Of a stretch of DNA of 64,000 nt, positions 55,189 through 64,000 are shown one piece after another; within the stretch, counting starts at the first letter, position 1; each line of letters begins with the position of its first letter. The DNA is taken from the NCBI RefSeq assembly GCF_039697315.1, contig NZ_CP155619.1, forward strand, positions 930,001 through 994,000. The letters run 5' to 3'. This stretch comes from Pseudomonas abietaniphila. Its GTDB lineage: Bacteria > Pseudomonadota > Gammaproteobacteria > Pseudomonadales > Pseudomonadaceae. Position numbers and translations under genes: made by a program. Under the pieces are notes generated by a model. The model did no database searches. It was not told the origin of the DNA and saw only the letters and a program-made list of their open reading frames with translations.

Positions 55189-55857
55189 TTATGCCTTCTT
55201 ATCGTGCGAGATCTGCAGTTTGTAAAACGTCGCCGCCCCACCCTCCGTCGCGTACCCGGTGTTGTCCTGGGTATACACGCCTGCCTTGAAATAAAGCTGT
55301 TTGCCGTTCCAGCTCGGATCAAGCTTGGTGCCCCACTGCATCTCGTGCGCATTCACCGTCAGGTTGCCGGACGGCGTCAGGTGGATGGTGTACGTGAAGC
55401 GCTCCTTGAGCAGCACGCCCGTGGCGATTTGAATCACCTCGGGTTCCGATGTCGGTGTCAGGCGAAACTTGGCGACGATGTTGCCGTTTTTGGTCTTCTC
55501 CTTGTACTGATACTCCAGCTTGATCAACGGCTCGGTGCTGCCATAGCAATGGATCTGGCCGATAACGATCTTGCCCGTCGACGGCACTTGATCCACGGTC
55601 AGCGCCGCGCGCAGGAAATTGTCCGCCTGGGTGTACGTCCAGTTGTGGACCGCACCGTTGGCGTAGGTTTCGCGTAATTCCGTGCGCGGGTAGATAGCGT
55701 TGTCAGTCCGTGACCCGGTCACTGGCGCCCAGAAGAACAAGGTGTCTCCGGAGCGGAAGTAACCATCCTGGTAGCCGCCGACCAATTTTGGGGTATCGAC
55801 GGTGACGGCGGGCGTACCGACAGGTACGGAAAGATTCCAGGTGGCGAGATCGATCAT
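55189..55857 (-). CDS. Polysaccharide lyase family 7 (alginate lyase)
   Basis: 222 residues from the ATG at 55857. PL7 signatures are all present: RTELR at 58-62, catalytic QIH at 101-103 and YFKAGVYTQ at 189-197. It cleaves alginate by beta-elimination. There is no signal peptide, though most PL7 enzymes are exported; it is either cytosolic or leaves by another route. Not linked to the alginate biosynthesis cluster. Its gene lies immediately beyond the large repeat array. Confidence 0.92.
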   Translation of the reverse strand: MIDLATWNLSVPVGTPAVTVDTPKLVGGYQDGYFRSGDTLFFWAPVTGSRTDNAIYPRTELRETYANGAVHNWTYTQADNFLRAALTVDQVPSTGKIVIGQIHCYGSTEPLIKLEYQYKEKTKNGNIVAKFRLTPTSEPEVIQIATGVLLKERFTYTIHLTPSGNLTVNAHEMQWGTKLDPSWNGKQLYFKAGVYTQDNTGYATEGGAATFYKLQISHDKKA

Positions 55858-56304
55858 GTTGCACTCGTGGGTGCGCACTGCGCACCAGCAAAGGGAGGTG
55901 TCTGGAACGGGGTTTTAAGCCCGGATTCCTGTCGCCTTTGCTATCGGCTGAATCGGTTGTTCTTTAACGTGTCCACACAGTCAAGAAACCGCCGAAATTG
56001 CGCGAAAAATAGCCAATGCCACTATTACAACATCAACCAGTTTTAACGCCGGATTGAACAAAGTTTGATCAACGTCCCGATTTCTGGACACGGTCGTCCT
56101 TTCTTACCCCGCCATTTTTTTGGTTTGGCGAGATCAGAAATCCGAAATTAAGTTCAAACGCCACGGAAAAGTCCGACAGACGGTCTCTAATTTCGACGTG
56201 GCCACGCCACGGAGAGCATACGGGCGATCTCAACGCGACAACTTCGCCCCACCGCTCGTCCACTTTTCATTTGACGAATCAACTTTGTTACCGGATATTA
56301 ATAG

Positions 56305-56316
56305 TTAGCAACCTAA
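56305..56316. promoter_or_regulatory. Possible MarR operator
   Basis: TTAG-caac-CTAA, a perfect 4-4-4 palindrome that extends imperfectly to 8-4-8, lies 69 bp before the MarR-type start. The rest of the 527-bp gap 55858-56384 is moderately AT-rich with no gene I can support. Confidence 0.45.
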
Positions 56317-56384
56317 TAATACTGAGACTAATCATTCACTGCCTAACCAAAATCCTTTTCGTGAATCAACCCAGTGGCACCTTC

Positions 56385-56837
56385 ATGACTCTAGACTCAC
56401 TGCAAATGCACATCACCGGCGGCGTCGTCGCGGCGTCCCGTCAATGGCGGCGCGTGTGTCAGACCACGCTGATGAACTATGGCGTGTCCGAGGCGTGCGC
56501 AGGTCCCTTGCTGATGATCGCGCGGCTGGGTGAAGGCGTGCGCCAGGTCACGGTGGCTCAGGCCTGTGGCCTGGAAAGTCCTTCGCTGGTGCGTTTACTC
56601 GACCAACTGGGCAAGGCCAATCTTGTGCAGCGGACCGAAGACCCGACCGACCGCCGTGCCAAGGCCCTGAGCCTGACCAACGAGGGCCGCGCGTTGGCCA
56701 ACTCAATAGAAGAAGAACTGATCCGCCTGCGTCGCGATGTGTTCAGCAGCATTGATCCGGCCGACCTGGAAGCCACGCTGCGGGTCTTCAAAGCCTTCGC
56801 CAACGCCAGCCCCGTGGGGCCGGAGCTGTCATCTTGA
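56385..56837 (+). CDS. MarR-family transcriptional regulator
   Basis: 150 residues from the ATG at 56385; an upstream in-frame ATG adds 38 hydrophobic residues unlike any MarR protein and is rejected. Winged helix with VTVAQACGLESPSLVRLLDQLGKANLVQRTEDPTDRRAKALSLTNEG, the SlyA-like recognition helix and DxRxK wing. First gene of a five-gene efflux operon whose stop overlaps the next start, so it likely represses the operon until an aromatic acid or similar ligand binds. Confidence 0.88.
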   Translation: MTLDSLQMHITGGVVAASRQWRRVCQTTLMNYGVSEACAGPLLMIARLGEGVRQVTVAQACGLESPSLVRLLDQLGKANLVQRTEDPTDRRAKALSLTNEGRALANSIEEELIRLRRDVFSSIDPADLEATLRVFKAFANASPVGPELSS

Positions 56838-58933
56838 ACGGCATATTCAAAGGCTTCTTCGACGGTGTTCCGCCGTCCCGCGACTGGTTTTACGGCATCC
56901 GTACCTTTGCTGCGTCGATGCTTGCGCTGTACATCGCACTGATCTTCGAGTTGCCGCGTCCGTATTGGGCGATGGCCACGGTCTATATCGTCTCCAGCCC
57001 GTTCGTGGCACCGACCAGCTCCAAGGCGCTGTACCGCGCTGCGGGGACTTTTCTCGGCGCGGCCGCTTCGGTGCTGGTGGTGCCGATGTTCGTGCAGACG
57101 CCGTTTTTGCTGGCCATCGTCATCGCGCTGTGGACCGGCACCCTGCTTTTCCTTTCCCTGCACCTGCGCACCGCCAACAGCTATGCGCTGATGCTGGCGG
57201 GTTACACCATGCCGCTGATTTCCTTTCCGGTGGTGGACAACCCGCAAGCGGTGTTCGACATCGCCGTGTCGCGGACAGAAGAAATCCTGCTGGGCATCGT
57301 CTGTGCGGCCGTGGTGGGCGCGATGTTCTGGCCGCGTCGCCTGGCGCCGGTGCTGGTCGATTCGATGGGCAAGTGGTTCAAGGACGCCTCGACCTACAGC
57401 GACCTGTTCCTCTCGCGCAGCGCCACGCCGGAAGCGGTCGGCGCACTGCGCACAGCCATGGTCGGCACCTTCAACAGCCTGGAGCTGATGATCGGCCAGT
57501 TGCCCCACGAAGGCACCCATCGCCAGACCGTGCGCAACGCCAAGGAACTGCGTGGCCGCATGATTCACCTGCTGCCCGTCATTGATGCCCTCGATGACGC
57601 GCTATGGGCGTTGGAGCGCCGCACACCGGAGCTGGTCGCCGACCTGGCGCCGCTGATCATCGAATGCCGCGACTGGGTGGAAAAAACCGCCGAGGGCGCA
57701 CCGGTCCGCTATTGGGAAGCGCTGCACAGCGAACTGGATCGGCTGCAACCAACACCGGCGCAACTGGATGACCGCCGCCAGTTGCTGTTGTCCAACGCGC
57801 TGTATCGTCTGCGTGAGTGGATTGACCTGTGGCAGGACTGCCGCAGCCTGCAATGCGCCATCGAAACCGGTGATCATCGGCCCTGGAAGGCGGTCTATCG
57901 CCACTGGCGCCTCGCCCGTCTTTCGCCGTTCCTCGACAAGGGCATGATGCTGTACTCGGTGGCGACCTCCGTCAGTGCAATCATCGTCGCGTCGGTACTG
58001 TGGATTCTGCTGGGCTGGCAAGACGGCGCCAGTGCCGTGGCGCTGGCGGCGGTTTCGTGCAGCTTCTTCGCCGCAATGGACGACCCCGCGCCACAGATCT
58101 ACCGCTTTTTCTTCTGGACGCTGATGTCGGTGATCTTCGCCAGCCTCTATCTGTTCGTGGTGCTGCCGAACCTGCATGACTTTCCGATGCTGGTGCTGGC
58201 CTTCGCCGTGCCGTTCATCTGCGTCGGAACACTGACCGTGCAGCCGAAGTTTTACCTGGGCACGTTGCTGACCATCGTCAACACCTCGTCCTTTATCAGC
58301 ATCCAGAGTGCTTACGACGCCGACTTCCTCAACTTTGTGAATTCCAACCTGGCGGGCCCGGCAGGCTTGGCCTTTGCCTTCGTCTGGACACTCATCGTCA
58401 GGCCTTTCGGCACTGAAACTGCGGCCCGGCGTCTGACCCGTTTCAGTTGGGGCGACATTGTTTCGCTCAGCGAAGAAGCGACGCTGGCCGAACACCGTCG
58501 GATGGGCGTGCGCATGCTCGACCGTCTGATGCAGCACCTGCCGCGTCTGGCGATCACCGCGCAAGACACCACCATCGCCCTGCGCGAGGTGCGCGTGGCG
58601 CTGAACATGCTCGACCTGCTGGCGTACATGCCGCGGGTCGATGCGGTTCCGCGCCAGCTTCTGCGCAATGTGGCGACCGAAGTCGGCAGCTATTTCCGTG
58701 CCTGCCTCAAGGCCCGTGAGCGTTTGCCCGCCCCCAAAGGTCTGTTGATGACCATGGACCGCGCGCGCCGCTCACTGACCTATGACTGGATGGGCGATGA
58801 CGCCTCCCGTCTGCACCTGCTGCACGCCTTGAGCGGCTTGCGTCTGGCCCTGCTGCCGGGCGTGGAGATCGTCGATGTGCGAGCCGAGCAGGCAGAACAA
58901 CCGCCGTATGGCATCGATGGAGCGCCACTGTGA
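56834..58933 (+). CDS. FUSC-family inner-membrane efflux protein (AaeB-like)
   Basis: 699 residues from a TTG that overlaps the MarR stop (TTGA). Two sets of membrane helices separated by cytoplasmic domains, the AaeB/FusC layout (RDWFYGIRTFAASMLALYIALIFELPRPYWAMATVYIVSSPF..., second set around residues 365-520). It would export aromatic carboxylates or fusaric-acid-like compounds together with the DUF1656, HlyD and outer-membrane genes that follow. Confidence 0.9.
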   Translation: MNGIFKGFFDGVPPSRDWFYGIRTFAASMLALYIALIFELPRPYWAMATVYIVSSPFVAPTSSKALYRAAGTFLGAAASVLVVPMFVQTPFLLAIVIALWTGTLLFLSLHLRTANSYALMLAGYTMPLISFPVVDNPQAVFDIAVSRTEEILLGIVCAAVVGAMFWPRRLAPVLVDSMGKWFKDASTYSDLFLSRSATPEAVGALRTAMVGTFNSLELMIGQLPHEGTHRQTVRNAKELRGRMIHLLPVIDALDDALWALERRTPELVADLAPLIIECRDWVEKTAEGAPVRYWEALHSELDRLQPTPAQLDDRRQLLLSNALYRLREWIDLWQDCRSLQCAIETGDHRPWKAVYRHWRLARLSPFLDKGMMLYSVATSVSAIIVASVLWILLGWQDGASAVALAAVSCSFFAAMDDPAPQIYRFFFWTLMSVIFASLYLFVVLPNLHDFPMLVLAFAVPFICVGTLTVQPKFYLGTLLTIVNTSSFISIQSAYDADFLNFVNSNLAGPAGLAFAFVWTLIVRPFGTETAARRLTRFSWGDIVSLSEEATLAEHRRMGVRMLDRLMQHLPRLAITAQDTTIALREVRVALNMLDLLAYMPRVDAVPRQLLRNVATEVGSYFRACLKARERLPAPKGLLMTMDRARRSLTYDWMGDDASRLHLLHALSGLRLALLPGVEIVDVRAEQAEQPPYGIDGAPL

Positions 58934-59139
58934 TCGGTGATCTGGATATCAGCGGGATTTTCCTGCCCACGTTCCTGGTGCTGATGGGCATCGCTTACGT
59001 GATTTTTCTGGTGGTCCACGCGGTCCTCACGCGTGTGCACTTTTACCGCCTGGTCTGGCACCGGGCTTTGTTCAACGTCGGTCTATACGCTCTGCTGCTC
59101 GGCGTCGTGGATACCCTTAGTCGATACCTGATGAAATGA
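58930..59139 (+). CDS. DUF1656 small membrane protein (AaeX-like)
   Basis: 69 residues from a GTG overlapping the FUSC stop. Two membrane helices (about 13-35 and 45-65); the DLDISGIFLPTFLVLM start is typical of DUF1656, which always accompanies FUSC and HlyD genes. Its contribution to the pump is not established. Confidence 0.9.
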   Translation: MIGDLDISGIFLPTFLVLMGIAYVIFLVVHAVLTRVHFYRLVWHRALFNVGLYALLLGVVDTLSRYLMK

Positions 59140-60053
59140 AAAAACCTCTACTGACGCTGGGCCGTGTGGTCCTGACACTGCTGGTTGTCATCCTCGCCGC
59201 GATCGTCGTCTGGCGCATGGTGATGTATTACATGTACGCCCCCTGGACCCGCGACGGCCACATCCGCGCCGACGTGATCCAGATTGCCCCGGACGTGTCC
59301 GGCCTGATCGAAAAAGTCTCGGTGAGCGACAACCAGGCGATCACCAAGGGCCAGGTGCTGTTCACCATCGATCAGGACCGCTTCCGTCTGGCGCTGCGTC
59401 AGGCACAGGCCACCTTGTCCGAGCGCAAGGAAACCTGGGAGCAGGCACAACGCGAGAACAGGCGTAACCGTGGCCTGGGCAACCTGGTCGCTCGCGAGCA
59501 ACTGGAGGAAAGCCAGTCCAAGGAAGCCCGCGCCCTGTCGGCGATGAACGAAGCCCAGGTGGCGGTCGATGCCGCGCAGCTCAACCTCGACCGTTCGGTG
59601 ATCCGCAGCCCGGTCGACGGCTACCTCAACGACCGCGCGCCGCGCGACCGCGAGTTCGTCAGCGCCGGGCGCCCCGTGTTGTCGGTGGTCGACAGTGCGT
59701 CGTACCACGTGGATGGCTACTTCGAAGAAACCAAACTGGACGGCATTCACATTGGCTCGGCGGTGGACATCCGCGTGATCGGCGACAACGCTCGCCTGCG
59801 TGGCCATGTGGTGAGCATCGTGGCCGGTATCGAAGACCGCGACCGCAGCAGCGGCTCGAACCTGCTACCCAACGTCAACCCGGCGTTCAGCTGGGTGCGT
59901 CTGGCGCAGCGGATTCCCGTGCGGATCGCCTTCGATGAAGTGCCCGAAGACTTCCGCATGATTGCCGGCCGTACCGCCACGGTCTCGATCATTGATGACG
60001 TGACGGCCCGCAGGACCGACGCCAAGGCCACTGATAAAGGAGTCGCTCAATGA
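59136..60053 (+). CDS. HlyD-family periplasmic adaptor (AaeA-like)
   Basis: 305 residues, ATGA overlap with DUF1656. One N-terminal membrane helix (about 8-30), then biotinyl-lipoyl, coiled-coil hairpin (about 90-150, LRQAQATLSERKETWEQAQRE) and beta-barrel domains. The segment APWTRDGHIRADVIQIAPDVSG is diagnostic for the EmrA/AaeA type. It bridges the FUSC protein and the outer-membrane channel. Confidence 0.92.
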   Translation: MKKPLLTLGRVVLTLLVVILAAIVVWRMVMYYMYAPWTRDGHIRADVIQIAPDVSGLIEKVSVSDNQAITKGQVLFTIDQDRFRLALRQAQATLSERKETWEQAQRENRRNRGLGNLVAREQLEESQSKEARALSAMNEAQVAVDAAQLNLDRSVIRSPVDGYLNDRAPRDREFVSAGRPVLSVVDSASYHVDGYFEETKLDGIHIGSAVDIRVIGDNARLRGHVVSIVAGIEDRDRSSGSNLLPNVNPAFSWVRLAQRIPVRIAFDEVPEDFRMIAGRTATVSIIDDVTARRTDAKATDKGVAQ

Positions 60054-61507
60054 AACCCGGCGCACGCCTGTTAACCGTTGGGTTGGGCATGTTGCTCTCG
60101 GCCTGCACCGTGGTCGGGCCGGATTACTCGCTGCCCAAAGACGCGGCGGTCAATCGTCAGGACTTGCAGGGCGAACTTGCAGGCACCTCAGCCAACGTGG
60201 TGTCGGCGCCCGTGCCTGCCGACTGGTGGCGCCTGTACAACGATCCGAAACTCGACCAACTGGTGGCTCAGGCACTGGTGTCCAGCACCGACCTGCGCGT
60301 GGCCGCCGCCAACTTGCAGCGTGCGCGTTACCAAGTGAGCGAGGCCGATGCCGCCGGCGGATTCACCAACACCGCCAAGGCGGGCGCACAGCGTCTGCAG
60401 GAGGCCGGACAGGCGTTTCTGCTGCCAGAAAAAGTTCCGGTCTCCAACGTCGGCGACGCCAGCCTGACCACGTCCTATCAGTTCGACCTGTTCGGTGTTT
60501 TGCAGCGCGGTATCGAAGCGTCCGAGGCCAACGCCGACGCGGCTCAGGCAGCGGCGGACACCGCACGCATCACCTTGGTCGCCGATGTGGTGCGTTCGTA
60601 CACGCAAATCTGCGCCGCCAACGAAGAACACGAAATCGCCCTGCACTCGCTGGACTTGCAAAAGCAAAGCCTGTCGCTGACCCAACGCCTGCGCGATGCC
60701 GGTCGTGGTGACGAAACCCAGGTCACCCGTTCTGAAACCCAGTTCAAATCCCTGCGCGCCGACTTGCCGCGCTATGAGGCGGCACGTCGCGCCGGGCTGT
60801 ATCGCCTGTCGATGCTGCTGGCCCGACCATTGAATCAACTGCCGCAGGGCGTCGCTGACTGCGCCGAGCTGCCACGCATTGCTCAGGTCATGCCCGTGGG
60901 CGACGGCGCGGCACTGCTCAAGCGTCGTCCGGACGTGCGTCAGGCCGAGCGTCGCCTGGCCGTCTCCAGCGCTGCGATCGGCGTGGCCACCGGCGAGCTG
61001 TATCCGGACATCAGCATCGGTGCCACCGTCGGGACCGTCGGTATCCTCAAGGAACTGGGCGAACCCTCGACCAACCGCTGGGGTTTCGGCGGCGTGATCA
61101 ACTGGACCATCCCGTCCAACGGCGCCCGCGCCCGGATTCACATGGCGGAGGCCTCGAACCAGGCCGCGCTCGCGCACTTTGATGGCGTGGTGCTCAATGC
61201 CATCCGCGAAGCCCAGACCGGCCTGTCGCAATACACCGCGCTGCTGGAACGCCGCGATGCACTGGCCGACACCGAAGAATCGGCAAAACAGGCGGCGGAC
61301 CAGACCCATCGCTTCTTCCTGGCAGGCCGCGAATCGTTCCTGGCGGACTTGCAGGCCACACGCACCTACACCGACGTTACCGCGCAACTGGCGGCGGCGA
61401 ACACGCAGGTGGCGATGGGACAGATCGATTTGTTCCTGGCGCTGGGTGGCGGTTGGGAGAATTCCAGGCCGGCGCAGAGTCCGGAACAGGCGCAGGCACA
61501 GAAATGA
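60050..61507 (+). CDS. Outer-membrane efflux lipoprotein (NodT/OprM family)
   Basis: 485 residues, ATGA overlap with the adaptor gene. Lipobox LLSAC with Cys19, then two OEP repeats (SADWWRLYNDPKLDQLVAQAL, RRPDVRQAERRLAVSSAAIGVATGELYPDISIG). TolC-like trimeric channel completing the tripartite pump. An inverted repeat pair at 61527-61617 follows and may end the transcript. Confidence 0.92.
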   Translation: MKPGARLLTVGLGMLLSACTVVGPDYSLPKDAAVNRQDLQGELAGTSANVVSAPVPADWWRLYNDPKLDQLVAQALVSSTDLRVAAANLQRARYQVSEADAAGGFTNTAKAGAQRLQEAGQAFLLPEKVPVSNVGDASLTTSYQFDLFGVLQRGIEASEANADAAQAAADTARITLVADVVRSYTQICAANEEHEIALHSLDLQKQSLSLTQRLRDAGRGDETQVTRSETQFKSLRADLPRYEAARRAGLYRLSMLLARPLNQLPQGVADCAELPRIAQVMPVGDGAALLKRRPDVRQAERRLAVSSAAIGVATGELYPDISIGATVGTVGILKELGEPSTNRWGFGGVINWTIPSNGARARIHMAEASNQAALAHFDGVVLNAIREAQTGLSQYTALLERRDALADTEESAKQAADQTHRFFLAGRESFLADLQATRTYTDVTAQLAAANTQVAMGQIDLFLALGGGWENSRPAQSPEQAQAQK

Positions 61508-61526
61508 CTGTCTGATGGAGATCAGA

Positions 61527-61617
61527 CTGTGGGAGCGAATTCATTCGCGAAACGTAGGTCCCGGCGACAGAAATGTATCGACTGTAAGGCCTCTCGCGAA
61601 TGAATTCGCTCCCACAG
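61527..61617. repeat. Inverted REP pair
   Basis: TGTGGGAGCGAATTCATTCG and CGAATGAATTCGCTCCCACA are perfect complements, 20 bp each, separated by ~45 bp. This is the GAATTCATTC variant of the element. Confidence 0.88.
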
Positions 61618-61746
61618 GGCTTATGCGTCGGCCCCTCAGTTGGGCGTGAAGCTCCAAGCGTGAAGTCCGAACCTGCTTACCAAATTGAACCCCTGCCCGC
61701 CTGAACTGCCTGATCTCTCATTACCCCATTCGGCAGGAGGCATCCC

Positions 61747-62568
61747 ATGCGTACGCTTCAACTGGCAGACCAAACCGTCCCCGTCATCGGTCAGGGCACC
61801 TGGCGCATGGGGGAGGATCGGCACCAGCGTGACGCAGAGGTGTCAGCGCTGCAGCAGGGGATTGATCTGGGCCTGACCCTGATCGACACCGCCGAAATGT
61901 ATGGCGAAGGTGGCGCTGAGGAGGTGGTCGGTCAAGCCATTGCCGGTCGGCGCGATAAGGTCATGCTGGTGAGCAAGGTCTACCCGCACAACGCCAGCCG
62001 CACGGGCATTCCCGCCGCATGCGAACGCAGCCTGCAACGCATGAAGACCGACTACATCGACCTTTATCTGCTGCACTGGCCGGGTTCTTACCCGCTCGAA
62101 GAAACCGTCGAGGCCTTCGAACGGTTGCGCGAAGCGGGCAAGATCGGGCGCTGGGGCGTGTCGAATTTCGACGTGTCAGACATGCTCGAGCTTAACAACC
62201 CGCGCTGCGCTACCAACCAGGTGCTCTATAACCCGGAGGAGCGCGGCATCGAATACGACTTGCTGCCCTGGATGCAGAGCGCCGGGATGCCGCTCATGGC
62301 CTACTGCCCGATCGGTCAGGCCGGGAACCTGCTGATGAATCCCGCGATCCTCGAAGTCGCCGAACGCCATGACGCCACGCCCGCGCAGATCAGCCTGGCG
62401 TGGGTGTTGAGGCAGGACGGTGTGATCGCGATTCCGAAAGCGGTCGATCCGCATCACCTTCAGTTGAACGCTGCCGCCGCAGACATTGAGCTGAGCATCG
62501 AGGATGAGCTGCTGATCGACACCTCATGGCCCGCGCCGATTCGCAAGAAGCGTCTGTCCATGGTGTGA
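61747..62568 (+). CDS. Aldo/keto reductase
   Basis: 273 residues. (alpha/beta)8 NADPH-dependent reductase with the tetrad Asp47, Tyr52 (TAEMYGEG), Lys77 (LVSKVYP) and His110 (YLLHWPG). The short form with RRDKVMLVSKVYPHNASR is YeaE/DkgA-like. Substrate is probably a small aldehyde such as methylglyoxal, but is not defined. CGGCAGGAGG upstream of the ATG. Monocistronic, bounded by repeat pairs on both sides. Confidence 0.92.
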   Translation: MRTLQLADQTVPVIGQGTWRMGEDRHQRDAEVSALQQGIDLGLTLIDTAEMYGEGGAEEVVGQAIAGRRDKVMLVSKVYPHNASRTGIPAACERSLQRMKTDYIDLYLLHWPGSYPLEETVEAFERLREAGKIGRWGVSNFDVSDMLELNNPRCATNQVLYNPEERGIEYDLLPWMQSAGMPLMAYCPIGQAGNLLMNPAILEVAERHDATPAQISLAWVLRQDGVIAIPKAVDPHHLQLNAAAADIELSIEDELLIDTSWPAPIRKKRLSMV

Positions 62569-62580
62569 CCCATTCCTTTA

Positions 62581-62669
62581 TGTAGGAGCGCGCTTGCCCG
62601 CGATTGCAGCGTGTCAGTCGGCATCAAGGTATCTGAGTCGGCACCTTCGCGGGCAAGCGCGCTCCTACA
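62581..62669. repeat. Inverted REP pair
   Basis: TGTAGGAGCGCGCTTGCCCG and CGGGCAAGCGCGCTCCTACA are exact 20-bp complements across ~45 bp, just after the reductase stop. Confidence 0.9.
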
Positions 62670-62781
62670 AAAGCGTTGCTGTAACGCGTCGATACAAACC
62701 GTCACAAAACTGTCAAAACCGCTTGCGATGATGCCGCTTCAGATCCTGTGTCTTTAGCGGCCTCTTCGCTTGTGAGCCTTC

Positions 62782-63798
62782 ATGAATCAACGCATTGCTC
62801 CTCATCAGGAATCCGACCTGTTCGGGCTGCTGTACGGTTTTCGCTTTCGCCCTGGTGAACCCGGTCGAGAAATCGACTCCAGTACTGCCCTCGAATGCCT
62901 GCGGGCCCCTGCCGATCCCCAAGAATTCGTCTGGCTGCACTTGAATCTGGCCCACGCCAGTTGCGAACGCTGGATGAAAACCAATTTCGAATTGCCCGAC
63001 GAATTCCTCGAAGCCCTGCATGAGGGCTCGCGCTCGACGCGGATTGAGCACGTCGACTCCGCCCTGCTGGCGGTGGTCAACGACGTGGTGTTCGACTTCA
63101 ATCGGGTGTCCACCGACATCGCCACCTTGTGGGTCTGCGTGCGCAGCAACCTGATGATCTCGGCCCGGCATCAGCCGTTGCGCTCCGTGGACAAGCTGCG
63201 CTCTTCGGTCAAGCACGGGGAAATCTTCCGCTCGCCCCTTGAGCTGCTCGCGCACCTGCTGCGTGATCAGAGCGAAGTCCTGGCGCAGTTCATGCGCAAG
63301 ACCAGCATCAGCGTCGATAAGATCGAGGACCAGTTGCTCTCGCAGCGGCTGAGCAACAACCGCACCGAACTGGGGACCATGCGTCGGGTGCTGGTGCGCC
63401 TGCAACGCCTGCTGGCGCTGGAACCCGGCTCCCTGATGCGCTTGCTGCACCGCCCGCCTACTTGGTTGCTGGAAGACGACTTACAGGAACTGCGACAGTC
63501 CACTGAAGAGTCGGCGCTGGTGATCAGCGACCTCACGGCGCTGGGTGAACGTATCAAGCTGTTGCAGGAAGAAATCGCCGCCAACCTCAACGAACAGACC
63601 AACCGCACGCTGTTCACCCTGACCGTTGTGACCGTGCTGGCACTGCCGATCAACATCGTCGCCGGTTTCTTTGGCATGAACGTCGGTGGCATCCCGCTGG
63701 CCGGGGACCCTCACGGGTTCTGGGTGTTGGTGGCACTGGTGGCCACGTTCACGTTCATCGCCGGGCGCTGGGCGTTTCGCAAGAGTCGGGATTATTGA
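62782..63798 (+). CDS. zntB: Zinc transporter ZntB (CorA family)
   Basis: 338 residues, normal length. Large cytoplasmic domain, then two C-terminal helices with the signature GMN at about 298-300 (FFGMNVGGIPLAGDPHGFW), where ZntB has GGIP after GMN. It mediates zinc transport across the inner membrane. ATG preceded by a weak ribosome-binding site. Confidence 0.92.
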   Translation: MNQRIAPHQESDLFGLLYGFRFRPGEPGREIDSSTALECLRAPADPQEFVWLHLNLAHASCERWMKTNFELPDEFLEALHEGSRSTRIEHVDSALLAVVNDVVFDFNRVSTDIATLWVCVRSNLMISARHQPLRSVDKLRSSVKHGEIFRSPLELLAHLLRDQSEVLAQFMRKTSISVDKIEDQLLSQRLSNNRTELGTMRRVLVRLQRLLALEPGSLMRLLHRPPTWLLEDDLQELRQSTEESALVISDLTALGERIKLLQEEIAANLNEQTNRTLFTLTVVTVLALPINIVAGFFGMNVGGIPLAGDPHGFWVLVALVATFTFIAGRWAFRKSRDY

Positions 63799-64000
63799 GC
63801 GTGGCGTTGCGCAATCCCTTGTAGGAGCCCTCGGCAGAATAAAAGGCGGGGTTGCGTTTCCGAAGTGATCGGGCGAAACCCATTTTGCCAATGCCATCTG
63901 TCCCTTAGCGCAACAAATCCGTCGCTTGCCTGACCTGCGTCGCATCTCTGTCACATTTTGAAATGATCATGATTGCCATCCCATCTCAACAGGAATGTGA
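63799..64000. other. Right-hand end, no complete gene
   Basis: A half element GTAGGAGCCCTCGGCAG lies near 63821. An ACAGGAATGTGA sequence at the very end could be the ribosome-binding site and GTG start of a next gene, but nothing can be confirmed. Confidence 0.4.

Noticed and set aside
54152..55289. Open frames with repeated peptide VGAVRGYEGRECGGS
   Set aside because: They translate the 140-bp repeat units of the 54-kb array, not a repeat protein gene.
56271..56384. N-terminal extension of the MarR regulator
   Set aside because: The extra 38 residues are hydrophobic and AT-coded, and they overlap the probable operator at 56305.

Overview
The window reads as chromosomal Pseudomonas DNA, most likely from the fluorescens/syringae side of the genus. 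The evidence is its high GC content, dense short operons, and the many dispersed inverted repeats of the type GTGGGAGCGAGCTTGCTCG or GTAGGAGCGCGCTTGCCCG. Gene content fits too: eat-eutBC, dctA, efeUOB, a CusRS-like pair, DUF2790, FUSC/DUF1656 efflux and many LysR regulators. I see no phage, integrase, IS element, CRISPR array, rRNA or convincing tRNA.

Layout. 1-5.3 kb: tail of an NAD-dependent beta-hydroxyacid dehydrogenase, a cytochrome P460, and a minus-strand run of dienelactone hydrolase, allophanate hydrolase and GntR regulator. 5.3-10.8 kb: an AT-rich gap, a large di-haem peroxidase-like protein, a 0.9 kb repeat array, a CAP-domain protein and an NTF2-like protein. 10.8-16.3 kb: LysR/argC divergon, then LysR, DMT exporter and a 2-oxoglutarate dioxygenase. 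16.4-21.5 kb: ethanolamine catabolism (eutC, eutB, permease) with an AraC regulator. 21.7-23.8 kb: dctA and a FadR-type regulator with matching operators. 24-29.3 kb: galactarate/talarate operon (MFS, dehydratase, MFS) under a LacI regulator with two perfect palindromic operators. 29.4-33.8 kb: the most accessory-looking part, with a predicted nucleotidyltransferase plus partner (toxin-antitoxin-like), an FMN hydroxyacid oxidase and a stand-alone SF1 helicase. 34.1-39.9 kb: a DUF2790 peptide divergent from a two-component system, then a large secreted protein overlapping a DUF3142 gene. 40.6-44.6 kb: AtuA/AtuA-C/CitMHS operon and divergent LysR. 44.8-49.2 kb: Fur-box-controlled EfeUOB iron importer with an extra EfeM-like gene. 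49.4-54 kb: a Tat-exported molybdo-oxidoreductase with its cytochrome b, a DUF5666 protein, and a CusRS-like system with a CusR-type box. 54-55.2 kb: an eight-unit repeat array. 55.2-64 kb: a PL7 alginate lyase, a five-gene MarR/FUSC/DUF1656/HlyD/OMF efflux operon, an aldo/keto reductase and ZntB.

Most of the window is ordinary catabolism, transport and metal homeostasis. The points I would look at first are four. (1) A composite repeat family is shared by four loci and carries a 36-bp module and 22-bp perfect hairpins. (2) The nucleotidyltransferase/152-aa gene pair lies beside the orphan helicase. (3) Tandem GATACA repeats occur in front of both the P460 gene and the 34.7 kb two-component system. 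(4) The AtuA-CitMHS operon looks like an uncharacterised acid-utilisation pathway.
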